64,000 nucleotides of DNA. It comes from Actinomycetota bacterium. GTDB taxonomy: Bacteria > Actinomycetota > Actinomycetes > Streptosporangiales > Streptosporangiaceae. Numbering within the stretch: position 1 is the first letter of the stretch; the number at the start of each line of letters is the position of its first letter. A program made the position numbers and the translations under genes. The stretch lies in contig JAFAYQ010000036.1 of assembly GCA_019240215.1 (NCBI GenBank), forward strand, positions 1-64,000. Direction: 5' to 3'. This document shows, in pieces, positions 1 to 8,207 of the stretch. A model generated the notes under the pieces. The model did not search any database. It saw nothing but the letters and a program-made list of their open reading frames with translations, and was not told the origin of the DNA.

Positions 1-786
1 GCCCACGTGCACGGGGTCAAGCGGACCGAGCTGCACCGCGTCGCCGACGCCGACTTCGACACAAGGTTCTGGGAGCGCGTCAGCCGACGGGCCGCCCGCG
101 AGCCGCTCCAGCACATCACCGGCGCCGCCTACTTCCGCTACCTTGAGCTCGAGGTCGGCCCGGGCGTGTTCGTGCCCCGGCCGGAGACCGAGGTGATGAC
201 CGGGTGGGCCATCGACCGGCTGCGGGAGATGGACGTGGCCGAGCCGGTGGTGGTCGACCTGGGCACCGGGTCCGGCGCGATCGCGCTGGCCATCGCCCAG
301 GAGGTGCCGCGCGCCCGGGTGCACGCGGTCGAGGCCGACCCGATCGCCCGGGTCTGGACCGAGCGCAACGTCAAGCGGGTGGCGGCCGCCGCCCCCTACA
401 CCGCGGGCCGGGTCACCGTCCACGGCGGCGACTTCGCCGATGCCCTGCCCGAGCTGGACGGCCAGGTCGACCTGGTCGTCACCAACCCGCCCTACATTCC
501 GGTCGGCGCGACCGTACCGCCGGAGGTGGGAGAATACGACCCGCCGGCTGCGTTGTGGAGCGGTGCGGACGGGCTCGACGCGATCCGCGTGGTGGAGCGC
601 GTCGCCCGCCGGCTGCTGCGCCCCGGCGGCCTGCTGGCCGTCGAGCACGGCGCCCCCCAGGGGGCCGCCGTGTACTGGGTCTTCCCCGAGGAAGCCGGCT
701 GGCGAGACACACGCAACCACAAGGACCTGGCGCGACGAGACCGTTTTGTCACGGCGGCGTGGCCTGGTGAGCACCCCGACGCATGA
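1..786 (+). CDS. prmC: PrmC, release factor glutamine N5-methyltransferase (5' end outside window)
   Basis: Methylates the Gln of the GGQ motif of peptide-chain release factors, using SAM, in the cytoplasm. The frame is open from base 1, so the N-terminal helical domain is cut by the window edge; 261 residues are visible. The linker REPLQHITG and the PRPETE segment are typical of PrmC, the SAM-binding loop DLGTGSGAIAL follows, and the catalytic NPPY motif sits at nt 484-495. The Sua5 gene starts 27 bp downstream, the usual actinobacterial prfA-prmC-sua5 order (prfA would lie upstream of the window). Confidence 0.93.
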   Translation, partial: AHVHGVKRTELHRVADADFDTRFWERVSRRAAREPLQHITGAAYFRYLELEVGPGVFVPRPETEVMTGWAIDRLREMDVAEPVVVDLGTGSGAIALAIAQEVPRARVHAVEADPIARVWTERNVKRVAAAAPYTAGRVTVHGGDFADALPELDGQVDLVVTNPPYIPVGATVPPEVGEYDPPAALWSGADGLDAIRVVERVARRLLRPGGLLAVEHGAPQGAAVYWVFPEEAGWRDTRNHKDLARRDRFVTAAWPGEHPDA

Positions 787-812
787 CACCTCGGATGACG
801 GGATGAGCGGCA

Positions 813-2516
813 ATGACCGAACGTTTCGACCTTTCTGACCCGGAGCAGCACGCGGCCGGCCTGAAGGCCGCCGCCGAGGCGATAAGCAAGGGCGAGCTGA
901 TCGTGCTGCCCACCGACACGGTCTACGGCGTCGGCGCCGACGCGTTCACGCCGTGGGCGGTCAGCCGCCTGCTGGCGGCCAAGGGCCGCGGCCGCGACAT
1001 GCCGCCGCCGGTGCTGGTCGGCACCGTCCGCGCCGCCAGCGCCCTGGTCGACGACTTCGGGCCGTTCGGCCAGGACCTGATCGACGAGTTCTGGCCCGGT
1101 GGCCTGACCCTGGTCGCCCGGTCCACCCCCACCCTGGCCTGGGACCTGGGCGAGACCAAGGGCACGGTGGCCGTCCGCATGCCGCTGCACGCGGCCGCCC
1201 TCGACCTGCTCAAGAAGACCGGCCCGATGGCGGTCAGCAGCGCCAACACCACCGGCCGCCCAGCCGCGACGACCGTCGACGAGGCCATCGAGCAGCTCGG
1301 CGACTCGGTCGAGGTCTACCTGGACGGCGGGCCCTGCGGTGGGGGAGTGGCCTCGACCATCATCGACCTGACCGGTTCGGTCCCGCGCCTGCTGCGGGCG
1401 GGCGCCATCTCCATGGATCGTCTGCGCGAGGTCGCCGCCCTGGTCACCGGCGAAGAGGTGTCCCCACCCGGGGAAGACACCGCGGCCGACGCTGACGCGG
1501 CCGCAGCCACCGACGACGCGGCGGTCACGGCCGACGACGCGGCGGTCACGGCCGACGGCCAGCTCGACGCCCCGCCCGACATCCCCTCCGACTCCCCGGC
1601 CGACGCCCGCGCCGAAGCTCTCACCGCCGCCGCCTCCGTTCCAGCGGCCTCGCCGAACGCCTCAGCCCCGGCGGACTCGGCCGACGCCCCAGCCCCGGCG
1701 ACCTCTCCCGAAGCCCCGACCTCAGCGGACACCCCAACTTCTCTGGCCTCTTCTGCCCCGGCGGCCTCTCCCGAAGCCTCGACCTCAGCGGACACATCAA
1801 CCTCCCAGGCCACACCCGCCCCGGCGGACTCGGCCGACGCAGAGGCCCCGGCCGAGCGGCTGATGGACGGGGCGGGCCAGGTCCAGCTGGGCGCCGACGA
1901 GCCGGGTGCCCCGGTAACTTCGGAAGCGGCCACCGCCGAGCCACCGGCGCCCCCCGCCCCGGCCCCCACCCGGGCCAGGAAGGCCGCCACCACCGGCAAG
2001 ACCTCCGCCCGGAAGACGCCCGCGGCCGCCCGCCAGGCCGCCACCCGCCAGGCCGCCGCCGCTCGCCAGGCCGCCGCCACCACCGAGGCCAGCGCCACTG
2101 ATGAGGCCGGCGTGACTAACGGGGCCAGCGGGGCTGCTGAGGTCGCTGCTGGCGAGGCCAGTGTTACTGGCGAGCCCAGTGTTACCGGCGGAGCCAGCGG
2201 GGTCGGCGCGGCCGCCGAGCCCAGTGTGGCCGTCGAGGCCGGCGCTCTCTCGGAGCCTGGCCGCCCGCCCGCCGGCGAGCCGGCCGCCGCCCAGCCCGCG
2301 GCCCGCAAGACGCCGGCGCCCCGCCGCACCTCAGCGGCCCGCAAGCCCGCCGCCGAGCGCAAGCCCGCCACCGAGCGGAAGACCACGCCGCGCCGGACCA
2401 CCACCCGCAGGACCGCGCCGGCCGACGCCCCGGCGGCCGGCGACCAGACCGGCAACGCCGACCAGACCGGCAACGCCGGCCAGGCCGGCGGCGGCGAACC
2501 GGGGGAGCCGGTCTGA
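813..2516 (+). CDS. Sua5/YrdC/YciO threonylcarbamoyl-AMP synthase with long low-complexity basic tail
   Basis: The first ~205 residues are a YrdC domain that makes threonylcarbamoyl-AMP from Thr, bicarbonate and ATP for the t6A37 tRNA modification; LPTDTVYGVGADAF, the KGRGRDMPPP loop and AVSSANTTGRPAAT fit the family. Residues ~210-567 are not catalytic: an Ala/Pro/Ser/Asp/Thr-rich stretch, then Lys/Arg-Ala-Pro repeats (ARKTPAPRRTSAARKPAAE and similar) resembling histone H1 tails, ending in two DQTGNA repeats. Typical YrdC-only proteins are ~200-220 aa, so more than 60% of this one is tail. ATG start at 813. Function of the tail is unknown; DNA or RNA binding is inference from charge. Confidence 0.88.
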   Translation: MTERFDLSDPEQHAAGLKAAAEAISKGELIVLPTDTVYGVGADAFTPWAVSRLLAAKGRGRDMPPPVLVGTVRAASALVDDFGPFGQDLIDEFWPGGLTLVARSTPTLAWDLGETKGTVAVRMPLHAAALDLLKKTGPMAVSSANTTGRPAATTVDEAIEQLGDSVEVYLDGGPCGGGVASTIIDLTGSVPRLLRAGAISMDRLREVAALVTGEEVSPPGEDTAADADAAAATDDAAVTADDAAVTADGQLDAPPDIPSDSPADARAEALTAAASVPAASPNASAPADSADAPAPATSPEAPTSADTPTSLASSAPAASPEASTSADTSTSQATPAPADSADAEAPAERLMDGAGQVQLGADEPGAPVTSEAATAEPPAPPAPAPTRARKAATTGKTSARKTPAAARQAATRQAAAARQAAATTEASATDEAGVTNGASGAAEVAAGEASVTGEPSVTGGASGVGAAAEPSVAVEAGALSEPGRPPAGEPAAAQPAARKTPAPRRTSAARKPAAERKPATERKTTPRRTTTRRTAPADAPAAGDQTGNADQTGNAGQAGGGEPGEPV

Positions 2517-2594
2517 GCCGGGCCCCGTAGCGCGCTGCGGGGGTTAAAGTTGCTCTTAATGTCTGGCCACCCTGTCACGGACGGCTGATCCGAG

Positions 2595-3959
2595 GTGCGG
2601 GAGTACGTCCTCGCGCTGCTGCTCGCCGCCGCGACCACCTATCTGCTGACGCCGCTGGTCCGGCGTGGTGCCATCGCGGCCCAGCTGATTCAGACCGTCC
2701 GCGCCCGCGATGTGCACGTGCAGCCGACGCCGCGGGCCGGCGGGCTGGCCATGTACGCCGGTCTGGCGGCCGGCCTGCTGGTGGCCAACCAGCTCAGCTA
2801 CCTGCGGGCGGCGTTCCCGTCCCCGCGCACGGTGCCGGGCCTGCTGCTGGCGGGCGGCGTCCTCGTCGTCACCGGCCTCATCGACGACCGGTGGGGGATC
2901 GGTGCCATCAGCAAGCTGGCCGCCCAGGTGGCGGCGGGCGGCATCCTCGTCTGGAGCCAGATCGTGCTGGCCTGGGTGCCGTCGCCGAGCGGCGGCACGA
3001 TCCTGCTGCCGCCCCAGCTCGGGCTGATCCTGACCATCCTGATCGTGGTGGTCACGGTCAACGCGGTGAACTTCATCGACGGCCTGGACGGGCTGGCGGC
3101 CGGCATCGTCGCCATCGCCGCCTGCGCGTTCCTGGTCTACTCGTACACGCTGGCCCGGGTGGTCGGCATCCACTCCCAGTCGGTGCCGACGCTGATCGCG
3201 GCCATCCTGGCCGGGATGTGCATCGGCTTCCTGCCGCACAACTTCCACCCGGCCCGGATCTTCATGGGCGACACCGGTTCGATGCTGATCGGGCTGCTGC
3301 TGGCCTACGTGCCGCTGTCCAGCACCGCGCTGCTCGACCCGAACGTGCTGCTGCACTACAGCCACACCGTCAACCGGTACCCGACCGTGCTGCCGCTGGT
3401 GGTGCCGGTCGCGATCTTGATCATCCCCTACGCCGACCTGCTGCTGGCCGTGGTCCGGCGCACCCGGGCGGGCATGTCGCCGTTCGACGCCGACAAGAAG
3501 CACCTACACCACCGGCTGCTGAGCGTCGGCCACTCGCACCGCTCCAGCGTGCTCATCATGTACTTCTGGGCCGCGCTGTTCACCGGCGTGGTGACGTCGC
3601 TGTCGCTGATCCGCACCGACCTGATCGTGCTGGTCGTGCTGACCCTGGTTGCGGTGCTGGCCCTGCTACCGGTGACGATGCCGCGGCTGCGCCCCACCCA
3701 CTGGACCAAGCGCCACCGCGTCGCCGTCGCCGAGGCCCAGGCCCGCGGTCTCCGGCAGGCCGCTGCCGCCGCCCGCCAGGCCGAGGCCATCCGCCGGGCC
3801 GAAGCCGCCCGCCTGCCCGGCGCCCCGCCTGCCCCGGTCGGCGCCCCGCCCGGGACTCACCCGGCCGTCCCGGTCGGCGCCCCGCCCGCCAGCCACCCGG
3901 CCGCGACCCACCCGGCCGCCAGCCCGCGCGAGCGCACCTCGGCCGCGCCCCCGGGCTGA
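2595..3959 (+). CDS. wecA: WecA-like undecaprenyl-phosphate GlcNAc-1-phosphate transferase
   Basis: Integral-membrane polyprenyl-phosphate sugar-1-phosphate transferase of the MraY/WecA family, expected to start lipid-linked wall polymer (arabinogalactan linker or teichoic acid type) synthesis. About ten hydrophobic segments are visible. Family signatures are NFIDGLDGLAAG (residues ~159-170, catalytic Asp pair), FMGDTGSMLIG (~223-233) and the cytoplasmic His loop KKHLHHRLL (~300). The C-terminal ~75 residues are an Ala/Pro/His-rich tail. GTG start at 2595. Its place before the atp genes matches Rv1302 before Rv1303-atpB in Mycobacterium tuberculosis, which supports WecA over MraY. Confidence 0.85.
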   Translation: MREYVLALLLAAATTYLLTPLVRRGAIAAQLIQTVRARDVHVQPTPRAGGLAMYAGLAAGLLVANQLSYLRAAFPSPRTVPGLLLAGGVLVVTGLIDDRWGIGAISKLAAQVAAGGILVWSQIVLAWVPSPSGGTILLPPQLGLILTILIVVVTVNAVNFIDGLDGLAAGIVAIAACAFLVYSYTLARVVGIHSQSVPTLIAAILAGMCIGFLPHNFHPARIFMGDTGSMLIGLLLAYVPLSSTALLDPNVLLHYSHTVNRYPTVLPLVVPVAILIIPYADLLLAVVRRTRAGMSPFDADKKHLHHRLLSVGHSHRSSVLIMYFWAALFTGVVTSLSLIRTDLIVLVVLTLVAVLALLPVTMPRLRPTHWTKRHRVAVAEAQARGLRQAAAAARQAEAIRRAEAARLPGAPPAPVGAPPGTHPAVPVGAPPASHPAATHPAASPRERTSAAPPG

Positions 3960-4547
3960 CCGGCACCGTTCCCCGCCGCGCCAGGGGCCATCGACCCGGT
4001 ACTCCGCACAGCGGCGGACCCCTCGCGGCCACCGCCCTTTACCAATTTTTGACTGTGGCGGCACCATCGGCCGCCATCGCCAGCAGATCACTCTGCCGCC
4101 GGCGACACGCCGCCTCAGCGGCCCCGGACCAACCACCGGGCCGCCCCACGCCGCCACATCCGCCCACTTCAGGGCCCCCAACAGGGCGCCTGCCCCCAAA
4201 TCAGGACACGAGCCGACGCCGTCCGCCGTCACCCCGCGCCGGGCCACAACTGGCCGGTTTGCCGGTTTTATCCGGCCGAGGGATCAAGCGAGCGCAAAGG
4301 GTAGGTCTGAAAAAGTCCTCACTAGGGTAAAGACAGAGCAAAGAACTTTGTGATAGCTTTCACGAGCAGCCACCTGTAAGTGAAACAGAGGCCCGTGATA
4401 CGTTTCGTTGACCAGTGGCAACCCTTGCGGCGCAGCAGAGTTGCGCGGCGGGATTGCTTCCAGGCACCCGGATGGCCCCCCGAACGGCACTGCCCCGGGC
4501 GGCCTTGGGTAAAGAACTGCAAAACCGATCCCACCGGAGTTTTCTAA
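3960..4547. other. Non-coding leader of the ATP synthase operon
   Basis: 588 bp with no convincing gene. The first half is GC-rich. From about 4280 the composition shifts towards A/T (purine-rich GCAAAGGGTAGGTCTGAAA and neighbours), as expected for a promoter region. It contains the Rex-like operator at 4348-4365. The remaining ~180 bp to atpI may be a long 5' UTR. No terminator with a U-tract was seen after wecA. Confidence 0.6.
4348..4365. promoter_or_regulatory. Predicted Rex (NADH/NAD+ sensor) operator
   Basis: TTGTGATAGCTTTCACGA matches the actinobacterial Rex operator consensus TTGTGAANNNNTTCACAA at 12 of the 14 defined positions; the mismatches are positions 7 and 17. It lies ~180 bp before atpI. 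Rex repression of respiratory genes and of the atp operon is known from Streptomyces coelicolor, so the location is right. No Rex gene is in the window. Confidence 0.75.
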
Positions 4548-4952
4548 GTGCTGGCAAACTTCTCCCACATCGTCCGATGGTCGGCCGTGGTCACGGTCAT
4601 CGCCGCGGCGATCATGGTTGCGGTCTGTGCGGCGGTCGGTGGAACGCACGGCCTGATCGGGGCCCTGCTCGGCGTGGCTCTGGTGGCCGTGTTCTTCGGC
4701 ATCGACGTGCTCGTGATCGGCCGGGTGGCGAAGATCAGCCCGCAGGCGATCATGCTGGCCGCCATCGGCCTCTACGTCTTCAAGATCATCGCGCTGGCCG
4801 TCGCGGTCAAGCTGCTGGGTGACGCCAGCTTCTTCGACGGCAAGCTGTTCGGCCTCACCGCGCTCATCTGCATTCTGGCCTACTGCGCCGCCCAGATGGT
4901 GGCGTCGATCAGGCACAAGACCCTGTACGTGAACCCGGACGGGGAGCGGTGA
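4548..4952 (+). CDS. atpI: ATP synthase I-type accessory membrane protein
   Basis: 134-residue protein with four predicted membrane helices, first gene of the ATP synthase operon. It resembles the ATP_synt_I family (Rv1303-like), proposed to help assemble the c-ring or supply Mg2+; neither role is proven in this group. GTG start at 4548 with GGAG at 4535-4538. The next gene begins 3 bp after its stop codon, so the two are very likely co-translated. Confidence 0.75.
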   Translation: MLANFSHIVRWSAVVTVIAAAIMVAVCAAVGGTHGLIGALLGVALVAVFFGIDVLVIGRVAKISPQAIMLAAIGLYVFKIIALAVAVKLLGDASFFDGKLFGLTALICILAYCAAQMVASIRHKTLYVNPDGER

Positions 4953-4955
4953 GCC

Positions 4956-5486
4956 ATGGCCCAGCCGCTTCCCCCCGAGCCGCCGCGACTGCCCGAGGCG
5001 CCTGACCGTACCCGCGGTCACCTCGACCTGGTCGAGGACCCGCCCGAGCGAGATCTGCTCCAAGATCAGCCCGAGCCCGAGCCCGGACCCGAGCGCAAGC
5101 TGCTCCAGGAGCCGCCCGAGCGCAAGGTCACCGGCCCGCGCGTCCGGCCCGGGCTGCGCAAGCGCCCGGCCCCGGACACCACGGCCCTGCCGCCCCGCGG
5201 CGTGGGCATGACGATCACCAGCTACCTGATCTCCGGCCTGCTCGCCTACGGCCTGATCGGCTGGCTGATCGGCCGGGCCGTGCACGCGCCGATCCTGACC
5301 GCGATCGGCATGCTGGTCGGCCTGGGCATCTCGATGTGGCTGATCATCTACCGGTACGGCCGGTCCACCCCGCCGCGGATCCGGCGCTTCGCCCCGAAGC
5401 CCGCCGTGACTGACGCGGCCCCACCAACCGAACCCGAACAAGCAGAACGGCCCGATGACAACGATGCGAGAGGAACTGACCGGTGA
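4956..5486 (+). CDS. AtpZ/AtpI-family two-helix membrane protein
   Basis: 176 residues: an N-terminal ~85-residue charged, Pro/Glu-rich cytoplasmic stretch (repeats of PPERD/PPERK type), then two membrane helices near residues 87-130 with the glycine-rich pattern GLLAYGLIGWLIGRAV followed by GMLVGLGISMWLIIY, typical of AtpZ (F0F1-ATPase accessory subunit). It overlaps atpB by 4 bp, which indicates coupling. Having both an ATP_synt_I-type and an AtpZ-type gene in front of atpB is noteworthy. ATG start at 4956. Confidence 0.72.
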   Translation: MAQPLPPEPPRLPEAPDRTRGHLDLVEDPPERDLLQDQPEPEPGPERKLLQEPPERKVTGPRVRPGLRKRPAPDTTALPPRGVGMTITSYLISGLLAYGLIGWLIGRAVHAPILTAIGMLVGLGISMWLIIYRYGRSTPPRIRRFAPKPAVTDAAPPTEPEQAERPDDNDARGTDR

Positions 5487-6295
5487 TCGGTAGCGTGTCG
5501 GCGGTCGCCGCGGGCAGCAGCGGATGCCACATCTTCTCCGGGTGTGGTTTTCCCTCCCCGAGCCTGGAGAGCTTTGACTTCAAGCCGATCTTCAGCATCG
5601 GCTCGTTCCACTTCACCAAGCCGATCCTGCTCGTGCTCATCGGCATGGTCGCGGTGATCGCGTTCTTCTGGTCCGCGTTCGCCAAGCCCCAGCTGGTGCC
5701 CCGGGGGATGCAGAACCTCGGTGAGCTCGGCCTGCTGGCGGTCCGGGACCAGATCCTGCGCCCGTCGCTGGGCCAGAAGGGCGACCGGTTCCTGCCCTAC
5801 CTGACCTCGCTGTTCTTCTTCATCTACTTCTGCAACCTGATGGAGATCATCCCGTTCCTCCAGTTCCCGCCGATGTCGCGCAGCGGCTTCCCGTGGGCGC
5901 TGGTGGCGACGGTCTACCTGACCTACCTGTACCTCGGGTTCAAGCAGCAGGGCGCCTGGGGCTACATCAGGAACATGATCCCGAGCGACGTACCCGCGTT
6001 CGTGCTGGTGATCCTGATCCCGATCGAGCTGCTCCGGTACTTCGTCATCCAGCCGTTCACCCTCGGCGTCCGGCTGTTCGCCAACATGTTCGCCGGTCAC
6101 CTGCTGCTGCTGATCTTCACGCTGGCGACCTGGTACCTGGCCAGCGCCAGCATCGGCCTGCTGTTCGCGGCCACCTCCGCGATCATGGTGCTGGCCGTGT
6201 TCCTGCTCGAACTGCTGGTCCAGCTGCTGCAGGCCTTCATCTTCACCACACTGGCCGCGACCTACATCGCGGACTCGCTGGAGGGCAGCCACTAA
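5483..6295 (+). CDS. atpB: ATP synthase Fo subunit a
   Basis: Stator membrane subunit that forms the proton half-channels against the c-ring. 270 residues with five to six membrane helices. The essential channel arginine is in the motif GVRLFANMFAGHLLL, and the last helix carries LLQAFIFTTLAATYIADSL. GTG start at 5483 overlaps the preceding stop (GTGA). The short Cys-containing N-terminus before the first helix is unusual, but the reading frame offers no better start. A hairpin-bearing gap of 78 bp separates it from atpE. Confidence 0.95.
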   Translation: MIGSVSAVAAGSSGCHIFSGCGFPSPSLESFDFKPIFSIGSFHFTKPILLVLIGMVAVIAFFWSAFAKPQLVPRGMQNLGELGLLAVRDQILRPSLGQKGDRFLPYLTSLFFFIYFCNLMEIIPFLQFPPMSRSGFPWALVATVYLTYLYLGFKQQGAWGYIRNMIPSDVPAFVLVILIPIELLRYFVIQPFTLGVRLFANMFAGHLLLLIFTLATWYLASASIGLLFAATSAIMVLAVFLLELLVQLLQAFIFTTLAATYIADSLEGSH

Positions 6296-6634
<339 letters not shown>

Positions 6635-6680
6635 TCGAGGCTGATTTCGTGACGGGGACGACAGGAAGGATGGTCGCCCG

Positions 6681-7238
6681 ATGCACATCCACGTGATCGC
6701 GGCTACGGCCGGGCAACAGGACCCGCTGATCCCGAGCTGGACCGAGCTCATCATCGGGCTCATCGCGTTCCTCATCATCTTCGGCTTCCTCGGCCGGCTG
6801 CTGCTGCCGCGGGCCCAGAAGATGCTGGCCGACCGGACCAACCAGATCGAGGGTGGTCTGGAGCGGGCCGAGCAGGCCCAGGCCGAGGCCCAGCAGGTAC
6901 TCGAGCGGTACAAGCAGCAGCTGGCCGACGCCCGGCACGAGGCCGCCCGGTTGCGGGAAGAAGCCCGCGAGCAGGGCGCGCAGATCATCGCCGAGATGCG
7001 CGAGCAGGCCGAGGCCGAGGCCCGCCGCCTCACCGAGGCGGCCCAGCAGCAGATCCAGGCCGAGCGCCAGCAGGCGCTGACCGCGCTGCGGTCCGAGGTC
7101 GGGACGCTGGCCACCGACCTGGCCAGCCGGGTCGTCGGTGAGTCGCTCACCGACGAGGCCCGGCAGAGCCGGGTGGTCGACCGGTTCCTGGACGACCTCG
7201 AGCAGCGCGGCGGGATCGGGGCGAGGACAAGCCAATGA
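6681..7238 (+). CDS. atpF: ATP synthase Fo subunit b
   Basis: 185-residue peripheral-stalk subunit: one N-terminal membrane helix (ELIIGLIAFLIIFGFLGRLL) followed by a long Ala/Gln/Glu/Arg-rich coiled coil and a C-terminal delta-binding part. It is not fused to the delta subunit, unlike the mycobacterial b-delta protein. ATG start at 6681. The stop is followed 24 bp later by atpH. Confidence 0.95.
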   Translation: MHIHVIAATAGQQDPLIPSWTELIIGLIAFLIIFGFLGRLLLPRAQKMLADRTNQIEGGLERAEQAQAEAQQVLERYKQQLADARHEAARLREEAREQGAQIIAEMREQAEAEARRLTEAAQQQIQAERQQALTALRSEVGTLATDLASRVVGESLTDEARQSRVVDRFLDDLEQRGGIGARTSQ

Positions 7239-7241
7239 GGC

Positions 7242-7267
7242 CAGCACAGTGAGGGCAGCACAGTGAG
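7242..7267 (+). repeat. 14-bp-spaced direct duplication at the atpH start
   Basis: CAGCACAGTGAG occurs at 7242-7253 and again at 7256-7267. Each copy holds a GTG, but only the second (7263) is in the atpH frame, so the upstream GTG would be a decoy. It probably arose by slippage. Confidence 0.6.
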
Positions 7268-8159
7268 AGGTGTAAGCCGCCAGTCCTTCGCGGAGCTACG
7301 CGATCAGCTCCCGGAGGTCCTGGCCCAGGGTTCGCCGGCCGCCCGGCCGCCCACGGCAGCTCAGCGGCCGCGGGCCGGCACCCGGGCGGCGGCCGGCGCG
7401 GCCAGCGGTGCGTCCATCCGGGCCGACTCGGTCGGTGACGAGCTGTTCTCGGTGCTGCACCTGCTCGACACCGAGCACGGCCTGCGCCGGGCGCTGGCCG
7501 ACCCGGCCCGCCCGGCCGACGAAAAGGGCTCGATCGTGGTCGCGCTGCTGCACGGCAAGATCAGCGAGCCGGCCGAGCAACTGGTCACCTCCACGGTCCG
7601 GGCCAGGTGGGCCAGCCCCGGGGACATGACCGACGCGCTCGAGCAGCTCGCGACCGAGGCGTACGCCATGTCGGCCGAAGAGCAGGGTCAGCTCGACGAC
7701 CTGGAAGACGAGCTGTTCCGGTTCAGCCGGGTGGTGGCGACCGAGCCCGACCTGCGCGCGGCGCTGACCGAGCCGTCGCTGCCTGCCGAGGGCAAGCAGG
7801 GCCTGCTCGACACGCTGCTCGGCGGCAAGGTCACCCCGGCCACGCTCCGGCTGACCTCCGAGATGTCCCTCCACCCGCGCGGCCGATCGCTGGTCACCAG
7901 CCTGGAGACGGCCACCCGGATCGCGGCCGAGCGCCGCCGGCGGCTGATCGCGGTCGTGCGGTCGGCCACCGAGCTGTCCGTCCAGCAGCGCCAGCGGCTG
8001 GCCTCGGCGCTGGCCGGCATCTACGGTCATGACGTGTACATCAACGTCGTCATCGACCCCACCGTGGTGGGCGGCCTGACCGTCCAGGTCGGCGACGAGC
8101 TGATCGACGGCAGCGTGGCCAGCCGCCTGGGCTCCCTGCGCCGCAAGCTGACCAACTGA
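7263..8159 (+). CDS. atpH: ATP synthase F1 subunit delta
   Basis: Peripheral-stalk protein joining subunit b to the top of F1. 298 residues, longer than the ~180 of E. coli; the extra length is an N-terminal Ala/Pro/Arg-rich region (residues ~20-50) and expanded helical segments. The C-terminal OSCP-type signature (VYINVVIDPTVVGGLTVQVG, then LIDGSVASRLGSLRRKL) is clear. GTG start at 7263 lies in the second copy of a duplicated 12-mer. Confidence 0.94.
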   Translation: MRGVSRQSFAELRDQLPEVLAQGSPAARPPTAAQRPRAGTRAAAGAASGASIRADSVGDELFSVLHLLDTEHGLRRALADPARPADEKGSIVVALLHGKISEPAEQLVTSTVRARWASPGDMTDALEQLATEAYAMSAEEQGQLDDLEDELFRFSRVVATEPDLRAALTEPSLPAEGKQGLLDTLLGGKVTPATLRLTSEMSLHPRGRSLVTSLETATRIAAERRRRLIAVVRSATELSVQQRQRLASALAGIYGHDVYINVVIDPTVVGGLTVQVGDELIDGSVASRLGSLRRKLTN

Positions 8160-8163
8160 CAAG

Positions 8164-8190
8164 CCACGCAACCCACGCAACCCACGCACA
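8164..8190 (+). repeat. Three tandem 9-bp units before atpA
   Basis: CCACGCAAC, CCACGCAAC and CCACGCACA follow one another directly in the 48-bp atpH-atpA gap. Period 9, last copy diverged. No function can be assigned. Confidence 0.7.
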
Positions 8191-8207
8191 CGAGAGACTT
8201 GAGGAAG

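Noticed and set aside
1316-2638. 440-codon leftward frame opposite the Sua5 tail
   Set aside because: Pure Ala/Ser/Gly/Val low complexity created by GC-rich repeats read backwards; no start signal or homology.
4284-5441. 385-codon leftward frame across atpI/atpZ
   Set aside because: Asp/His/Arg-rich antisense shadow of the recognised membrane-protein genes.
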